Positions 29,291-39,094 are shown, counted from the first letter of the stretch. The stretch: 64,000 bases of DNA from Candidatus Aminicenantota bacterium (GCA_026987025.1 JALSNJ010000026.1:1-64000); one strand, 5' to 3'. The notes: generated from the letters alone by a model not told the origin. Program-made: numbers and translations.

Positions 29291-31051
29291 TCACCTCAGA
29301 TAAAATCCAGCAAATATTCTCCAGGATGGAAAGGATAAAAGGTCCCTTTCCTGTCCGTTTATCCTGCACCTCCAGAAGGCCCTTCTGAGGGAAAGGGAGT
29401 CGGCCTCCAGCACCAGTCCTCCCCAGGGAAGGCTGTAGGCAATCCTCAGGGACCCGAGGATGTTATACTCTCCATGCTCCCTGTTTACCAATACAATCTC
29501 CGGTCCCTGGCCCAGGCCGTACACCTTTAAAAAATCCAGTAAAGGAAAATCCCTGAACCCGAAGGCGAAGCCCTGGAGCCTGAACTTCCAGACCCGCCAT
29601 GAAAGGAATGCAAAGATGGAAAAACCGTTGCTCTGGGAAAGCTCTCCCTTCAACTCTTCCCGGTACCCGGGGTCCCAGTTCCTGTTGTCCATGAGGCGGG
29701 AGGAATGGACGAAGATCTCCCCTGGCTTCAGGGAAAGGGGAAGAAAGGGGTATGTTCCCCGGGAGTAAAAATAACTTATTCTAAACCTCCCACTGAATTC
29801 CGCCCAATGGAATCCAGCCCCTAAAAAGGCCCCGGCCCATTGGCGCCAGAGGGAGGAGAAATTTTTATAAGAATAGCCCTCAAGCCCATAGGAGGACCAT
29901 ACGGTATAGCTGTTCTGCCCGAAATACACCCTCATCTCTTGCTGGTCCTGCCAGAGCCCCCCGTCCTCCGCAAGACGCCAGTCCCTTATGAAAAGGAGAC
30001 CTGCGAAAAGTGAGGTGGGTCTTCCCAGCAAAAGCCTTATCCTGAGCCTGGTAAAGGGTCCGGGTTTTCCCTCCCAGAGGGGAGGCTGAAGGGTTGCGGA
30101 AGGGACCCAACCGCCATCCCAGGTATAAACTCGCTGGACCCCTCCAGCCCTCGCCATCCCCCGAAGGCCCTCCAGGGGAGGCATTATCCCTTTCAAAGAA
30201 AGGTAAAGCTCCAGAATCCCCCTTTGGAGAAAAAGGTATGCGTAGGGATGAGCCCAGGGACCGCCGTTTATAAGTCCGGCCTGAAGGCCGAATTCAGAGG
30301 TAAAACCCCTGCCTTCCCTTTTAATCCCCGCCCTGAGGCTCAAAACCCAGGGGAAATAATGGGACTTCTCCACTTCCCACTTAAGGAAGGGCTGACCCTC
30401 CAGTTCCATCTCCCGACTGTAACCCTCCTCCAGTCCGTAGAAGGCCTCCAGGCTGGCACCGGCCTCCCACTTCAAATTTCCCCTCAGGGGACCCTCCCTG
30501 GTTATCCATCCTCCCATGCTGGCGCCGGAGAAACCTCCGGTTCCCTCCAGGCGAAAACCCCTGGCGTAAAGGCCCCGGTCCTGGCCGCTGTATGAAAGGA
30601 CAAACCAATCCTCCCACCTTCCCGTAAAGGTCCCCTTCCTCCTGCCAGCATCCCAGAAAATAAGGCCCTTTTCCCCTTCCTTAAAACCCGTAAGCCTGAG
30701 GAGCCTCCCCTTCTCATCGTCAAAAGTCTTTACCTGCAGGCCCCACGCCTCCTTAAACCATCGCAGGGAAAGGTCCCCCTTCCAGCCCAATAAAACTTCC
30801 TTCCTTCCCCCCGAAAGGGACCAGAACCTCCCCTGCTGGTCCCTTCGGTAGGGGAAGGGAAAAAAGGGTTGAGGAATGTGGAATAGGGGGGAAGGGACCT
30901 TCCTACCGTTGAGGAAGAACTCCGCTCCTGCCTCCGCGGGATATAGAAGCAGGGGGCTTTCCTGCAGAAACGGATATGAAAAGAAAAAATCAAGGATTCC
31001 TCCCTTCAGGAGGGAAAGGGAAAGAAAAAGAATCAGGGTTCTCACTACCAT
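29291..31051 (-). CDS. Unrecognised outer-membrane beta-barrel candidate
   Basis: A 586-residue protein with an N-terminal signal-like segment (MVVRTLILFLSLSLLKGG). The rest is dominated by short amphipathic strands rich in Trp, Tyr, Phe and Gly with turn residues between (for example LSLRWFKEAWGLQVK, FRISYFYSRGTYPF). It ends in SWRIFAGFYLR, a plausible terminal barrel strand. I do not recognise the family. It is the last gene of MglA-like GTPase - mltD - comM and overlaps the comM stop (ATATGGTAG). Its stop directly abuts the mlaD stop on the other strand. Transport or assembly roles are open. Confidence 0.6.
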   Translation of the reverse strand: MVVRTLILFLSLSLLKGGILDFFFSYPFLQESPLLLYPAEAGAEFFLNGRKVPSPLFHIPQPFFPFPYRRDQQGRFWSLSGGRKEVLLGWKGDLSLRWFKEAWGLQVKTFDDEKGRLLRLTGFKEGEKGLIFWDAGRRKGTFTGRWEDWFVLSYSGQDRGLYARGFRLEGTGGFSGASMGGWITREGPLRGNLKWEAGASLEAFYGLEEGYSREMELEGQPFLKWEVEKSHYFPWVLSLRAGIKREGRGFTSEFGLQAGLINGGPWAHPYAYLFLQRGILELYLSLKGIMPPLEGLRGMARAGGVQRVYTWDGGWVPSATLQPPLWEGKPGPFTRLRIRLLLGRPTSLFAGLLFIRDWRLAEDGGLWQDQQEMRVYFGQNSYTVWSSYGLEGYSYKNFSSLWRQWAGAFLGAGFHWAEFSGRFRISYFYSRGTYPFLPLSLKPGEIFVHSSRLMDNRNWDPGYREELKGELSQSNGFSIFAFLSWRVWKFRLQGFAFGFRDFPLLDFLKVYGLGQGPEIVLVNREHGEYNILGSLRIAYSLPWGGLVLEADSLSLRRAFWRCRINGQERDLLSFPSWRIFAGFYLR

Positions 31052-32541
31052 ATTATCCTCTCCACTCTTCTATAGTTTACCGCCTCCATAAGGTGGGTCA
31101 GCTTTATCTTCTCCTGCCCCTCTAAGTCGGCTATGGTCCTGGCCAGTTTCAAAACCCTGGCGATGGACCTGGCGGAAAAGCCCAATTTCTCCCCGGCGGT
31201 TTTAAGGAAATCCTCTCCCTCCGGGGGGATGGGACAGAATTTTTTTATATCCTTGGAACCCATCCTGGAATTGGTCAGGTAGCCCCTCCCCTGGAACCTT
31301 CTTTTCTGGATTTCCCTGGCTTTGATTATCCTCTCCCTCATGAACTCAGACTCCCTGGGAAAATCGCCCTTCCTCAAAATATCCCCTATCTCCACCCTGG
31401 GGACCTCTATCCAGAGGTCTATCCTGTCCACCAGGGGCCTGGAGAGCTTGGAGTAATATCTCTTCCTCTCCGCCGGGCTACACTCGTAAACCTCCAATCC
31501 CCCGTATCGGTCCTCGCATCGGTTCATGGCGGCCACCAGCATGAAATCCGAGGGAAACTCCACAGAATATCCGGCCCTGGTTACAACCACCCTTCCCTCC
31601 TCTAAGGGCTGGCGTAGCCCTTCCAGGGCCTGCTTCTGGAATTCGGTAAACTCGTCCATGAAGAGGACCCCCCGGTGCGCCAGGGAAATCTCCCCGGGCC
31701 TGGGATACCTTCCACCGCCTATAAGGCCCACCGGGGATATGGAATGATGGGGGGAGCGGAAGGGCCTCAGGGTTATGTAACTGTTCTTTACGAGACCGGC
31801 CACGCTGTATATCTTGGTCACCTCCTCTATCTCCCTCCTCTCCATGGGTGGAAAGACCGTGGGAATCCTCTGGGCTATCATGGTCTTTCCTGCCCCTGGA
31901 GGACCTACCATGGCCATGTTGTGGCCTCCGGCCACGGCTATCTCCACAGCCCTTTTGGCCACCCTCTGGCCGGCCACCTCTCCCATATCCAGCTCGTAAT
32001 CAGGCTTGGTCTCCATCTCCCGCCTCTGCACCGGAGCCAGAGCCTCCCCCTGAAGGTATGCGATTATCTCCTGAACATTGTCCACTGCGTATACGGGAAC
32101 CCCCTGAAGCAGGGAGGCTTCCTCGGCGTTTCCCCGGGGAAGAACCACCCCATCAAGGCCTTCCCTCCTGGCTATCTCCGCCATGGGAAGGGCTCCCCTG
32201 ATGGGCTTTACTTCGCCGTAAAGGCTTACCTCCCCGGCCAGCAGAAGTCTTTTCTCCATGGGCCTGGAAAGAAAATGGGAAAGGAGAACGGTTATTATGG
32301 GAAGGTCAAACCAGGCCCCCTCCTTTCTCAGGTCCGCCGGCGAGAGGCTCACGGTGATTCTCCTGGCAGGGAGGGGATAGCCAAGGTTTTTCAGGGCCGC
32401 TCTTATTCTCTCGGAACTTTCCTTTATGGTGGTATCGGCCAGGCCAATAATTCTGAAGTCCGGAAGGCCCCTGGAAAGGTCCGCCTCCACCTCCACCAGG
32501 AATCCGTCTATGCCCAGGAGGGAGGCGGTGTAAACCTTCAT
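31045..32541 (-). CDS. comM: Mg-chelatase-like AAA+ protein ComM (YifB)
   Basis: A 498-residue AAA+ ATPase. The N-terminal Lon-protease-like domain starts KVYTASLLGIDGFLVEVEAD; the AAA+ core has Walker A (MVGPPGAGKTMIAQRIP) and Walker B (GVLFMDEFTEF), and the C-terminal Mg-chelatase domain follows. ComM is a branch-migration helicase in natural transformation, which fits with pilT in the same window. The usual zinc-binding cysteines of some family members are absent around VYECSPAERKRYY. The start is the ATG at 32541, overlapping the mltD stop (ATGA); 19 codons of upstream open frame are inside mltD. Confidence 0.92.
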   Translation of the reverse strand: MKVYTASLLGIDGFLVEVEADLSRGLPDFRIIGLADTTIKESSERIRAALKNLGYPLPARRITVSLSPADLRKEGAWFDLPIITVLLSHFLSRPMEKRLLLAGEVSLYGEVKPIRGALPMAEIARREGLDGVVLPRGNAEEASLLQGVPVYAVDNVQEIIAYLQGEALAPVQRREMETKPDYELDMGEVAGQRVAKRAVEIAVAGGHNMAMVGPPGAGKTMIAQRIPTVFPPMERREIEEVTKIYSVAGLVKNSYITLRPFRSPHHSISPVGLIGGGRYPRPGEISLAHRGVLFMDEFTEFQKQALEGLRQPLEEGRVVVTRAGYSVEFPSDFMLVAAMNRCEDRYGGLEVYECSPAERKRYYSKLSRPLVDRIDLWIEVPRVEIGDILRKGDFPRESEFMRERIIKAREIQKRRFQGRGYLTNSRMGSKDIKKFCPIPPEGEDFLKTAGEKLGFSARSIARVLKLARTIADLEGQEKIKLTHLMEAVNYRRVERIIW

Positions 32542-33905
32542 CTGTAAATTATGAGTTTCTGTCCGGGCCTTATCAAGTTTCTCCTGAGGCGGTTCCATTT
32601 TTTAAGTTTCCTTACGCTGACCCCGTATCTTCTGGCGATGCTGTAAAGGGTATCGCCCCTTTTTACCGTATAAATTACCGCTCCCCGGGACCTTGCCTTC
32701 TTTAAATCCACCCTCCTTCTGGTAGCCCTTCTCTTCCTTGGATAGGCATAACTCAGGGGAATGAGAAGCCGCTGGCCTGGCCTTAATCTGGTGGTGCGCA
32801 GGTTATTGGCCCGCATTATGGCTTTGATGGACACCCCGAAGCGACGGGATATTCTGTAAAGGGAATCGCCCTTCCTTACCCTGTACCAGGTCCATTTAAG
32901 CCTCTGGGAGGAGGAGAGCTTCGCAAATTCCCTGAGGAACCTGTCCCTTGTCCCCAGGGGAAGCCTCACCCTGTATTTGCTCAAATTTCCGGGGGTGGTA
33001 AAGCGAAGTATGTGTGGGTTGTATTCCCTGAGGGTGGAATAGGTTATGCCCGCGCATTCTGCAATAACCCTCAGGTCCGTAGGGGATGGAACCTCCACCT
33101 CCTCGTATTTGAACGGGGGCAGGGGTTCATAATTTATCCCGTAATCCGAGGGATTGGAGGCTATGATTACCGTGGCCATAAAGGCTGGCACATAATTGGC
33201 CGTCTGCCTCTTCAAATACCTTTTTATCTTCCAGAAATTGCGGCTCCTTGCCCGGCGAAGGGCCCTCTCCACCCTCCTCTCACCCCCGTTGTAGGCAGCT
33301 AAGGCCAGGTTCCAGTCTCCGAACCTGTTATAAAGGTCCCGGAGGTATCTGGCCGCCGCATAGGTGGAGCGGATAGGGTCCAGCCTCTCATCCACCCACC
33401 AGTCCACTCGAAGTCCGTATAGCCTGGCCGTAGAGCGCATGAACTGCCATATCCCCCTGGCCCACATCCAGCTGCGGGCCCTCTCCCTGAAACCGCTCTC
33501 TATTATGGGAAGATAGGCTACTTCCCTGGGAATTCCGTATTCCCTCAGGACCTTTCTTATAAAATCTATGTATCTCCCTGAACGGGCTAAGGATTCTTCC
33601 ATAAACCTCTTGTATTTGGTGGAATAGGCGTATATGTACCTCTTAACCAGGTCGTTGACCTCTACGGGATACTCAAACCCCCTTATCTCCCCCTTCAGCT
33701 TCTTTTCCAGGACCTTAGCCTGCTCCCGGGAAATCTCCGGAACCTCCGCGGGGACAGGGGGAGAAAAATCCTCTGGAAGAATCTTCGGGGGTGGAAGCTC
33801 CTCCACCTCCACCAGCGTCCGGGGCGTCAGGGAGGCTCTTTTGCCTCCGCAAAAATTAAACAGGAGGGCGGAAAGGACGAAGAGGAAAATTTTTGCTCGC
33901 TTCAC
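32538..33905 (-). CDS. mltD: Membrane-bound lytic murein transglycosylase D with two LysM repeats
   Basis: A 455-residue protein from a GTG start. The N-terminus (FLFVLSALLFNFC, Cys19) looks like a lipoprotein signal, with Phe at -1. The SLT domain has catalytic Glu in AYLPIIESGFRERARS, then ARGIWQFMRSTARLYGLRVD and LALAAYNGGERRV, the MltD subtype. Two LysM modules follow: YRVRKGDSLYRISRRFGVSIKA and YTVKRGDTLYSIARRYGVSVRK. It cleaves peptidoglycan from the outer-membrane side. It overlaps the GTPase gene upstream (GTGA) and comM downstream, so all three are coupled. Confidence 0.93.
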   Translation of the reverse strand: MKRAKIFLFVLSALLFNFCGGKRASLTPRTLVEVEELPPPKILPEDFSPPVPAEVPEISREQAKVLEKKLKGEIRGFEYPVEVNDLVKRYIYAYSTKYKRFMEESLARSGRYIDFIRKVLREYGIPREVAYLPIIESGFRERARSWMWARGIWQFMRSTARLYGLRVDWWVDERLDPIRSTYAAARYLRDLYNRFGDWNLALAAYNGGERRVERALRRARSRNFWKIKRYLKRQTANYVPAFMATVIIASNPSDYGINYEPLPPFKYEEVEVPSPTDLRVIAECAGITYSTLREYNPHILRFTTPGNLSKYRVRLPLGTRDRFLREFAKLSSSQRLKWTWYRVRKGDSLYRISRRFGVSIKAIMRANNLRTTRLRPGQRLLIPLSYAYPRKRRATRRRVDLKKARSRGAVIYTVKRGDTLYSIARRYGVSVRKLKKWNRLRRNLIRPGQKLIIYR

Positions 33906-35065
33906 TTGCCTATCAGCTTGAGGAAGAGCTTCAGGTTCAAAATATCGTATCCCTTTTCCTTTAAAGGTATCCTTATCTTCCTCTCCTTTCCTCCTTCCAA
34001 TCTAAGGGTTATATCAATAAATTTGGCCCCATCTATCTCTTCTATGGGAACATCAAATTGTTCCTCTTTCTTTATGGTCTTCTCGTGTTTCAAGACTTCC
34101 TTAAATACCTCGTGCAGTTCCCTCCTCTCAAGCCTTCCAATTTTCCTGGGAGCTGCCCTGGTTTCCCCCAATATGGTCTTAACCAGCTCGTCTAACTGCT
34201 GGCTGGCTTCCTCCCGGGAGACCTTGATCTTTCTGAAGTAAACCCTTTCCTCCGCGGGCTTTTCCTCCTCCACGGCAAATTCCACCTCCACCTCCTCCCG
34301 GGGCTGGGGTGAAGGAGAGGGCTTTTCCTCCTTTTCCGGCATTATAACCAGGGTCTTTTCCTCCATTTCCTGCTGAAATTCCTTACTCACCTCCTCCAGG
34401 GAGGCCCTGGTGGTTTCTTCCTCCTCCACCATGGCTCCCACCTTCCTGGAGATCTCCTCCTCCTTTTCCTCATGGATCTCCAGGGTTTTGGCGATCCTGG
34501 AAAGGGTTAACCTGGAGATACCCTTGAGGGTTTCAAAAACCCCTATCCCCCTTATGGCTATGGCTTCGTAATAGGGAACCCCCAGCTTGTTCAAGTGCTT
34601 CTGCAGCTCCTCCACAGAAAGTATGTTGGGAAGGTCCCTCTTGTTGTATTGGATGACTATAGGAACATCTTCCAGTTTCACATTATAAAAGGCCAGGTTT
34701 TCAGCCAGGTTCTCCATACTCTCAATATTGGAGTCCAGAACAGCCCTCTGGGAATCTGCCACGAAAACTATCCCGTCCACTCCTTTAAGCACCAGTTTCC
34801 TGGTCTCGTTGTAATGAACCTGCCCTGGAACCGTGTAAAGCTGAAACCTTACCTTGTAATCCTTTAGGGTTCCCACCTCCATGGGGAGAAGGTCAAAGAA
34901 AAGGGTTCTGTCGGCTCCGGTCTCAAGGCTTATAAGCTCTCCCCTGACCTTGGGGTGGGTTTTTCTGTAAATTACCTGAAGGTTTGTGGTTTTTCCGCTG
35001 AGACCCGGTCCGTAATAAACAATTTTCGCCGCTAATTGCCTGCTGGCATAGTTGAAGAAGACCAT
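33902..35065 (-). CDS. MglA-like Ras-superfamily GTPase with C-terminal extension
   Basis: A 387-residue protein. Residues 1-195 are an MglA-type small GTPase: P-loop GPGLSGKTT (19-27), the PGQ form of switch II in YTVPGQVHYNETRKLVL, the NKRD base motif, and AIRGIGVFETL. MglA controls polarity and motility or pilus placement in Myxococcus. The C-terminal half (about 195-387) is unusual: Glu/Lys-rich helices, then a Pro/Glu linker and a basic region ending in a small beta/alpha segment (FIDITLRLEGGKERKIRIPLK). No MglB/roadblock gene adjoins it. It heads the operon GTPase-mltD-comM-OMP from a leaderless promoter. Confidence 0.85.
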   Translation of the reverse strand: MVFFNYASRQLAAKIVYYGPGLSGKTTNLQVIYRKTHPKVRGELISLETGADRTLFFDLLPMEVGTLKDYKVRFQLYTVPGQVHYNETRKLVLKGVDGIVFVADSQRAVLDSNIESMENLAENLAFYNVKLEDVPIVIQYNKRDLPNILSVEELQKHLNKLGVPYYEAIAIRGIGVFETLKGISRLTLSRIAKTLEIHEEKEEEISRKVGAMVEEEETTRASLEEVSKEFQQEMEEKTLVIMPEKEEKPSPSPQPREEVEVEFAVEEEKPAEERVYFRKIKVSREEASQQLDELVKTILGETRAAPRKIGRLERRELHEVFKEVLKHEKTIKKEEQFDVPIEEIDGAKFIDITLRLEGGKERKIRIPLKEKGYDILNLKLFLKLIGK

Positions 35066-35071
35066 ACTTTT

Positions 35072-35080
35072 ATTTTAACA
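35072..35080 (-). promoter_or_regulatory. Extended -10 promoter, leaderless type, for the MglA-like GTPase operon
   Basis: Minus-strand TGTTAAAAT, then AAAAGT (6 nt), then the ATG at 35065. No SD is present. It follows the gdhA terminator-like hairpin, so the operon has its own start. Confidence 0.6.
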
Positions 35081-35105
35081 CCCCATCCCGTATTTTCAAG
35101 GGAAG

Positions 35106-35126
35106 GGAGGGGGAAACTCCCCCTCC
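35106..35126 (-). terminator. Terminator-like hairpin after gdhA
   Basis: GGAGGGGG (35106-35113) and CCCCCTCC (35119-35126) form a perfect 8-bp stem with a 5-nt loop, 14 nt past the gdhA stop. On the minus strand only a weak pyrimidine run follows (CTTCCCTT), not a true U-tract, so termination may be partial. Confidence 0.5.
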
Positions 35127-35139
35127 ATATCTTAAAGGC

Positions 35140-36507
<1,368 letters not shown>

Positions 36508-36531
36508 TTAATTTATTTTCTTCACACCGAA

Positions 36532-36560
36532 AATTTACAAAGTTTTTTTAATGTTGTCAA
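36532..36560 (-). promoter_or_regulatory. Sigma-70 promoter for gdhA
   Basis: On the minus strand, consensus TTGACA (36560-36555), a 17-nt spacer and TAAATT (36537-36532). The start site would lie near 36525, giving a leader of about 30 nt with an AAAGGAGG SD. The -35 region lies in the AT-rich divergent spacer shared with the gene at 36603. Confidence 0.65.
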
Positions 36561-36587
36561 GTTTATAACATTTTGAAATATTTTCCG

Positions 36588-36596
36588 TGATAGAAT
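36588..36596 (+). promoter_or_regulatory. Extended -10 promoter, leaderless type, for the 36.6-kb membrane protein
   Basis: TGATAGAAT, then TTATTC (6 nt), then the ATG at 36603. No SD is present in the preceding 20 bases. Confidence 0.55.
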
Positions 36597-36602
36597 TTAT
36601 TC

Positions 36603-37097
36603 ATGAGCAAGAAGCATAATTTGAAGAAGGAAGGACGGGTTCTGAGAAAGCTTGTAAACAGGGCTATACTCTATGGAATAGGCGGCGGGGTCACCCTGGC
36701 CCTGGGTACCCTTGCGGTGCTCTTGAAATTCTCCCCTCTGCAGAAATTCTACCTTTACCTTCTGGCAGGCCTCACCTCCCTGATCGTTTCCTATCCCTTA
36801 GCGCTTAAAAAACCCTCTCGTCGGATAAAGGAGGTATACGAGTCCGCAGAAAAGGCTATAAAGAAGATAGAAGAACTGGGGGAGGGAAGGTTCGGGGTCC
36901 AAGAAAGCTCTTCGCCACACCTTCAGGAGCTCTGGGAAACCCTGATGATAGCTGAAGAAAGCCTGAGGGATAAAATGGTGGCCGTTTACAACTCCCTCCG
37001 GAGAATAAAAGAGAACATAGAGGAGGGACAGTACGGGAAGGCCAGGGAGGAACTGGAATCCCTATTGTCCAATTTTGAGCAGGATTTTAAACTGTAG
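36603..37097 (+). CDS. Small membrane protein with cytoplasmic coiled coil, unknown
   Basis: A 164-residue protein. A basic N-terminus (MSKKHNLKKEGRVLRKLVNR) is followed by two hydrophobic segments (about 23-42, YGIGGGVTLALGTLAVLL, and about 48-66, LYLLAGLTSLIVSYPLAL). The C-terminal helical region (about 70-164) is rich in Glu, Lys and Leu with heptad-like spacing, such as KVYESAEKAIKKIEELG. No family is recognised. It is monocistronic and leaderless, and its end overlaps recO on the other strand by 36 nt. The basic start suggests N-in topology with the helical domain in the cytoplasm. Confidence 0.7.
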   Translation: MSKKHNLKKEGRVLRKLVNRAILYGIGGGVTLALGTLAVLLKFSPLQKFYLYLLAGLTSLIVSYPLALKKPSRRIKEVYESAEKAIKKIEELGEGRFGVQESSSPHLQELWETLMIAEESLRDKMVAVYNSLRRIKENIEEGQYGKAREELESLLSNFEQDFKL

Positions 37098-37676
37098 AAA
37101 GGCCTGAAGTTTCTGCTCCAGGAAGTTCTGAGCCCTCTCTCCCAGGTTTATGAACAGGCTGAGGGGAATTTTCTTTCTTATAAAACGGGAAAGGGGAAGC
37201 CTGAAAAACTCCCGGAGGGGAAGCCCCCTCTCCACAGGAAAACCTTCCATTTTTAAAATCCAGAAGAGGAGGTAGCAGGAAACCGCCAGGGGGGCCCTGG
37301 AAAATACCTCCAGAGCGGCGTCTAAAAGGTGGAAGAGCTTTTCCCTGGGCAGGTTCTCAGGCAGAAGGAGGAGAAGGACCTCCTGTATCACAGAGAGGTA
37401 GGGATAAAGAGAGGGGTCGGCCATGAGAGGGTATCCTGGCCTGAGGATTTCCAGGATCTCCAGGGTCAATCCACCCTTCCAGCTCTCCCAGACCGTGGCC
37501 TCAACCTTGGTGAAGGGCTCCAAGGCTGAACCGAACCTGTTGGGGACCTTGGCTCCTCCCCTGCCCAGCGCGGTAAGCTTCCCCCTCTCCTTAGTGAACA
37601 GGATAACCTCCCGGTCTATCTCAAAAACATAGGAAGATTTAAGAACAAAGGCGGTGTAAACGAACCTGGGCATCAC
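37062..37676 (-). CDS. recO: DNA repair protein RecO, short form without zinc cysteines
   Basis: A 204-residue RecO. The N-terminal OB fold is recognisable (FVYTAFVLKSSYVFEIDREVILFTKERGKLTALGRGGAK), then a helical domain with FWILKMEGFPVERG at the place where E. coli-like and Deinococcus RecO enter the zinc finger. Here the region reads VERGLPLREFFRLPL without any cysteine pair. RecO anneals ssDNA and loads RecA with RecR. The start is a GTG at 37676, with an ATG at 37673 as an equal alternative, both overlapping the mgtE stop. The C-terminus overlaps the convergent gene by 36 nt. Confidence 0.75.
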   Translation of the reverse strand: MMPRFVYTAFVLKSSYVFEIDREVILFTKERGKLTALGRGGAKVPNRFGSALEPFTKVEATVWESWKGGLTLEILEILRPGYPLMADPSLYPYLSVIQEVLLLLLPENLPREKLFHLLDAALEVFSRAPLAVSCYLLFWILKMEGFPVERGLPLREFFRLPLSRFIRKKIPLSLFINLGERAQNFLEQKLQAFLQFKILLKIGQ

Positions 37677-39037
37677 ATAAGGTGGCCTATAAGCAGGGTA
37701 GCCAGTCCGAAGAGCAGGAGATAACCCACGGCGTCGGTAAGCATGGTGAGAAAGGTTCCGGGGCCGAAGGCAGGGTCAAGGCCTATTTTCTTCCAGATAA
37801 TGGGGATAAGGGTTCCGGCTACGGCGGCTATGAACATGTCCCCCAGAAGAACGAGAAAAAGGATTAGCCCTATTATCGGCTTTCCTGTGGTGAGATAACC
37901 CAAAATACTCACCACTATCCCCAGGCCCAGGGCATTTCCCATGGCCACCGCCACTTCTTTAAGGAGGGCCTTTCTGGCGTTCTCCCAGGTCAGCTCCCCT
38001 AAGGCCAGTTCCCTCACCATCACCGCTATGGACTGAATGCCGGCGTTGCCCACCAGACCGGTTATGGGCATAAAGGCCGCTATAAGGGCGTATTTTTGAA
38101 TTGTCCCTTTAAAGATAGAAATAACCGAAGCCACAATGGAGGCGGTTATAAGGTTAACATAAAGCCAGGGAAGCCTCCTCTTTATGGATTTGGAAGGAGG
38201 GGTGGTTATGCGGTCCACTTCCTCCAATCCTGCCATCTTCAAAAGGTCCTCCGCAGCCTCCTCTTCTATTATGTCTATTATGTCGTCCACGGTAATCACG
38301 CCCTTGAGCTTTCCCTGGTGGTCCACCACAGGAATGGCCACCAGGTTGTAGGCGGAGACCATCCTGGCCACCTCCTCCTGGTCGGTGTCCACCGTGGCGG
38401 CAATAACATGGGGGTTCATTATGTCCCTGAGCTTCGCCGAGGGAGGGTTCAGGATAAGCTGCTTCAGGGAAACCACCCCCACCAGCTTTCCATCCTCGTC
38501 CACCACATAGAGGTAAAATCCGGATTCCACCTCCCTGGAGTGCTGAATGGCGGTTATGGCATCGGAGACCGTGGTATTTTCTGGAAGGGCGTAAAAATCG
38601 GTGGACATTATGTGGCCGGCGGTTTCTTCTCCGTAGGCTAAAAGCTCCTTTACCTCTTCGCTCCTCTTGGGAGCCATAAGGCTCCTTACCCTCTCAGAAA
38701 TCTCCTCCGGCAGGTAGTCCAGAATGGAAACCACATCGTCGCTGTCTATGTGGCGGAATATCTCCACCATCTCCCTGGGGGAAAGCTGGGCCTTTATGAT
38801 AAGGTCGGCGGCTATGTCAGGTTCCAGCTCCGCTAAAACCTCCGCAGCCTTCTCAACATCGTGGGAATATATGACCTGAAAAAGGGTAATTCTCTCGTTG
38901 GGAAAGAGCCTGCTCATCACAGCAGCTATGTCGGCGGCGTGAACCTTTTTGGTAAGATTCCACAGACGGGAATAGGCCCGGTTCCTTATGAACTTGGTGA
39001 TGCTGCTGAAGAGCATATTCAGGGGCTTCTGGTTCAT
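37673..39037 (-). CDS. mgtE: Magnesium transporter MgtE
   Basis: A 454-residue MgtE. The N-terminal right-handed helical domain (about 25-130; VVSILDYLPEEISERV) is followed by a tandem CBS pair (about 135-260; VSDAITAIQHSREVESGFYLYVVDEDGKLVGVVSL), a connecting helix, and five transmembrane helices with GNAGIQSIAVMVRELALGE and PAFGPGTFLTMLTDAVGYLL. Mg2+ sensing by the CBS/N domains gates the pore. The mRNA appears leaderless, so the Mg2+ (M-box) riboswitch that controls mgtE in some Firmicutes cannot be present. Confidence 0.95.
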   Translation of the reverse strand: MNQKPLNMLFSSITKFIRNRAYSRLWNLTKKVHAADIAAVMSRLFPNERITLFQVIYSHDVEKAAEVLAELEPDIAADLIIKAQLSPREMVEIFRHIDSDDVVSILDYLPEEISERVRSLMAPKRSEEVKELLAYGEETAGHIMSTDFYALPENTTVSDAITAIQHSREVESGFYLYVVDEDGKLVGVVSLKQLILNPPSAKLRDIMNPHVIAATVDTDQEEVARMVSAYNLVAIPVVDHQGKLKGVITVDDIIDIIEEEAAEDLLKMAGLEEVDRITTPPSKSIKRRLPWLYVNLITASIVASVISIFKGTIQKYALIAAFMPITGLVGNAGIQSIAVMVRELALGELTWENARKALLKEVAVAMGNALGLGIVVSILGYLTTGKPIIGLILFLVLLGDMFIAAVAGTLIPIIWKKIGLDPAFGPGTFLTMLTDAVGYLLLFGLATLLIGHLM

Positions 39038-39043
39038 CCATTA

Positions 39044-39052
39044 AAGATAGCA
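39044..39052 (-). promoter_or_regulatory. Extended -10 promoter, leaderless type, for mgtE-recO
   Basis: Minus-strand TGCTATCTT, then TAATGG (6 nt), then the mgtE ATG at 39037. No SD lies upstream. A second ATG within the TAATGG spacer is out of frame. Confidence 0.5.
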
Positions 39053-39094
39053 CAGAGCCTCCAAAAAGGGAAGTTTTAACTTAAAAATACCGGG

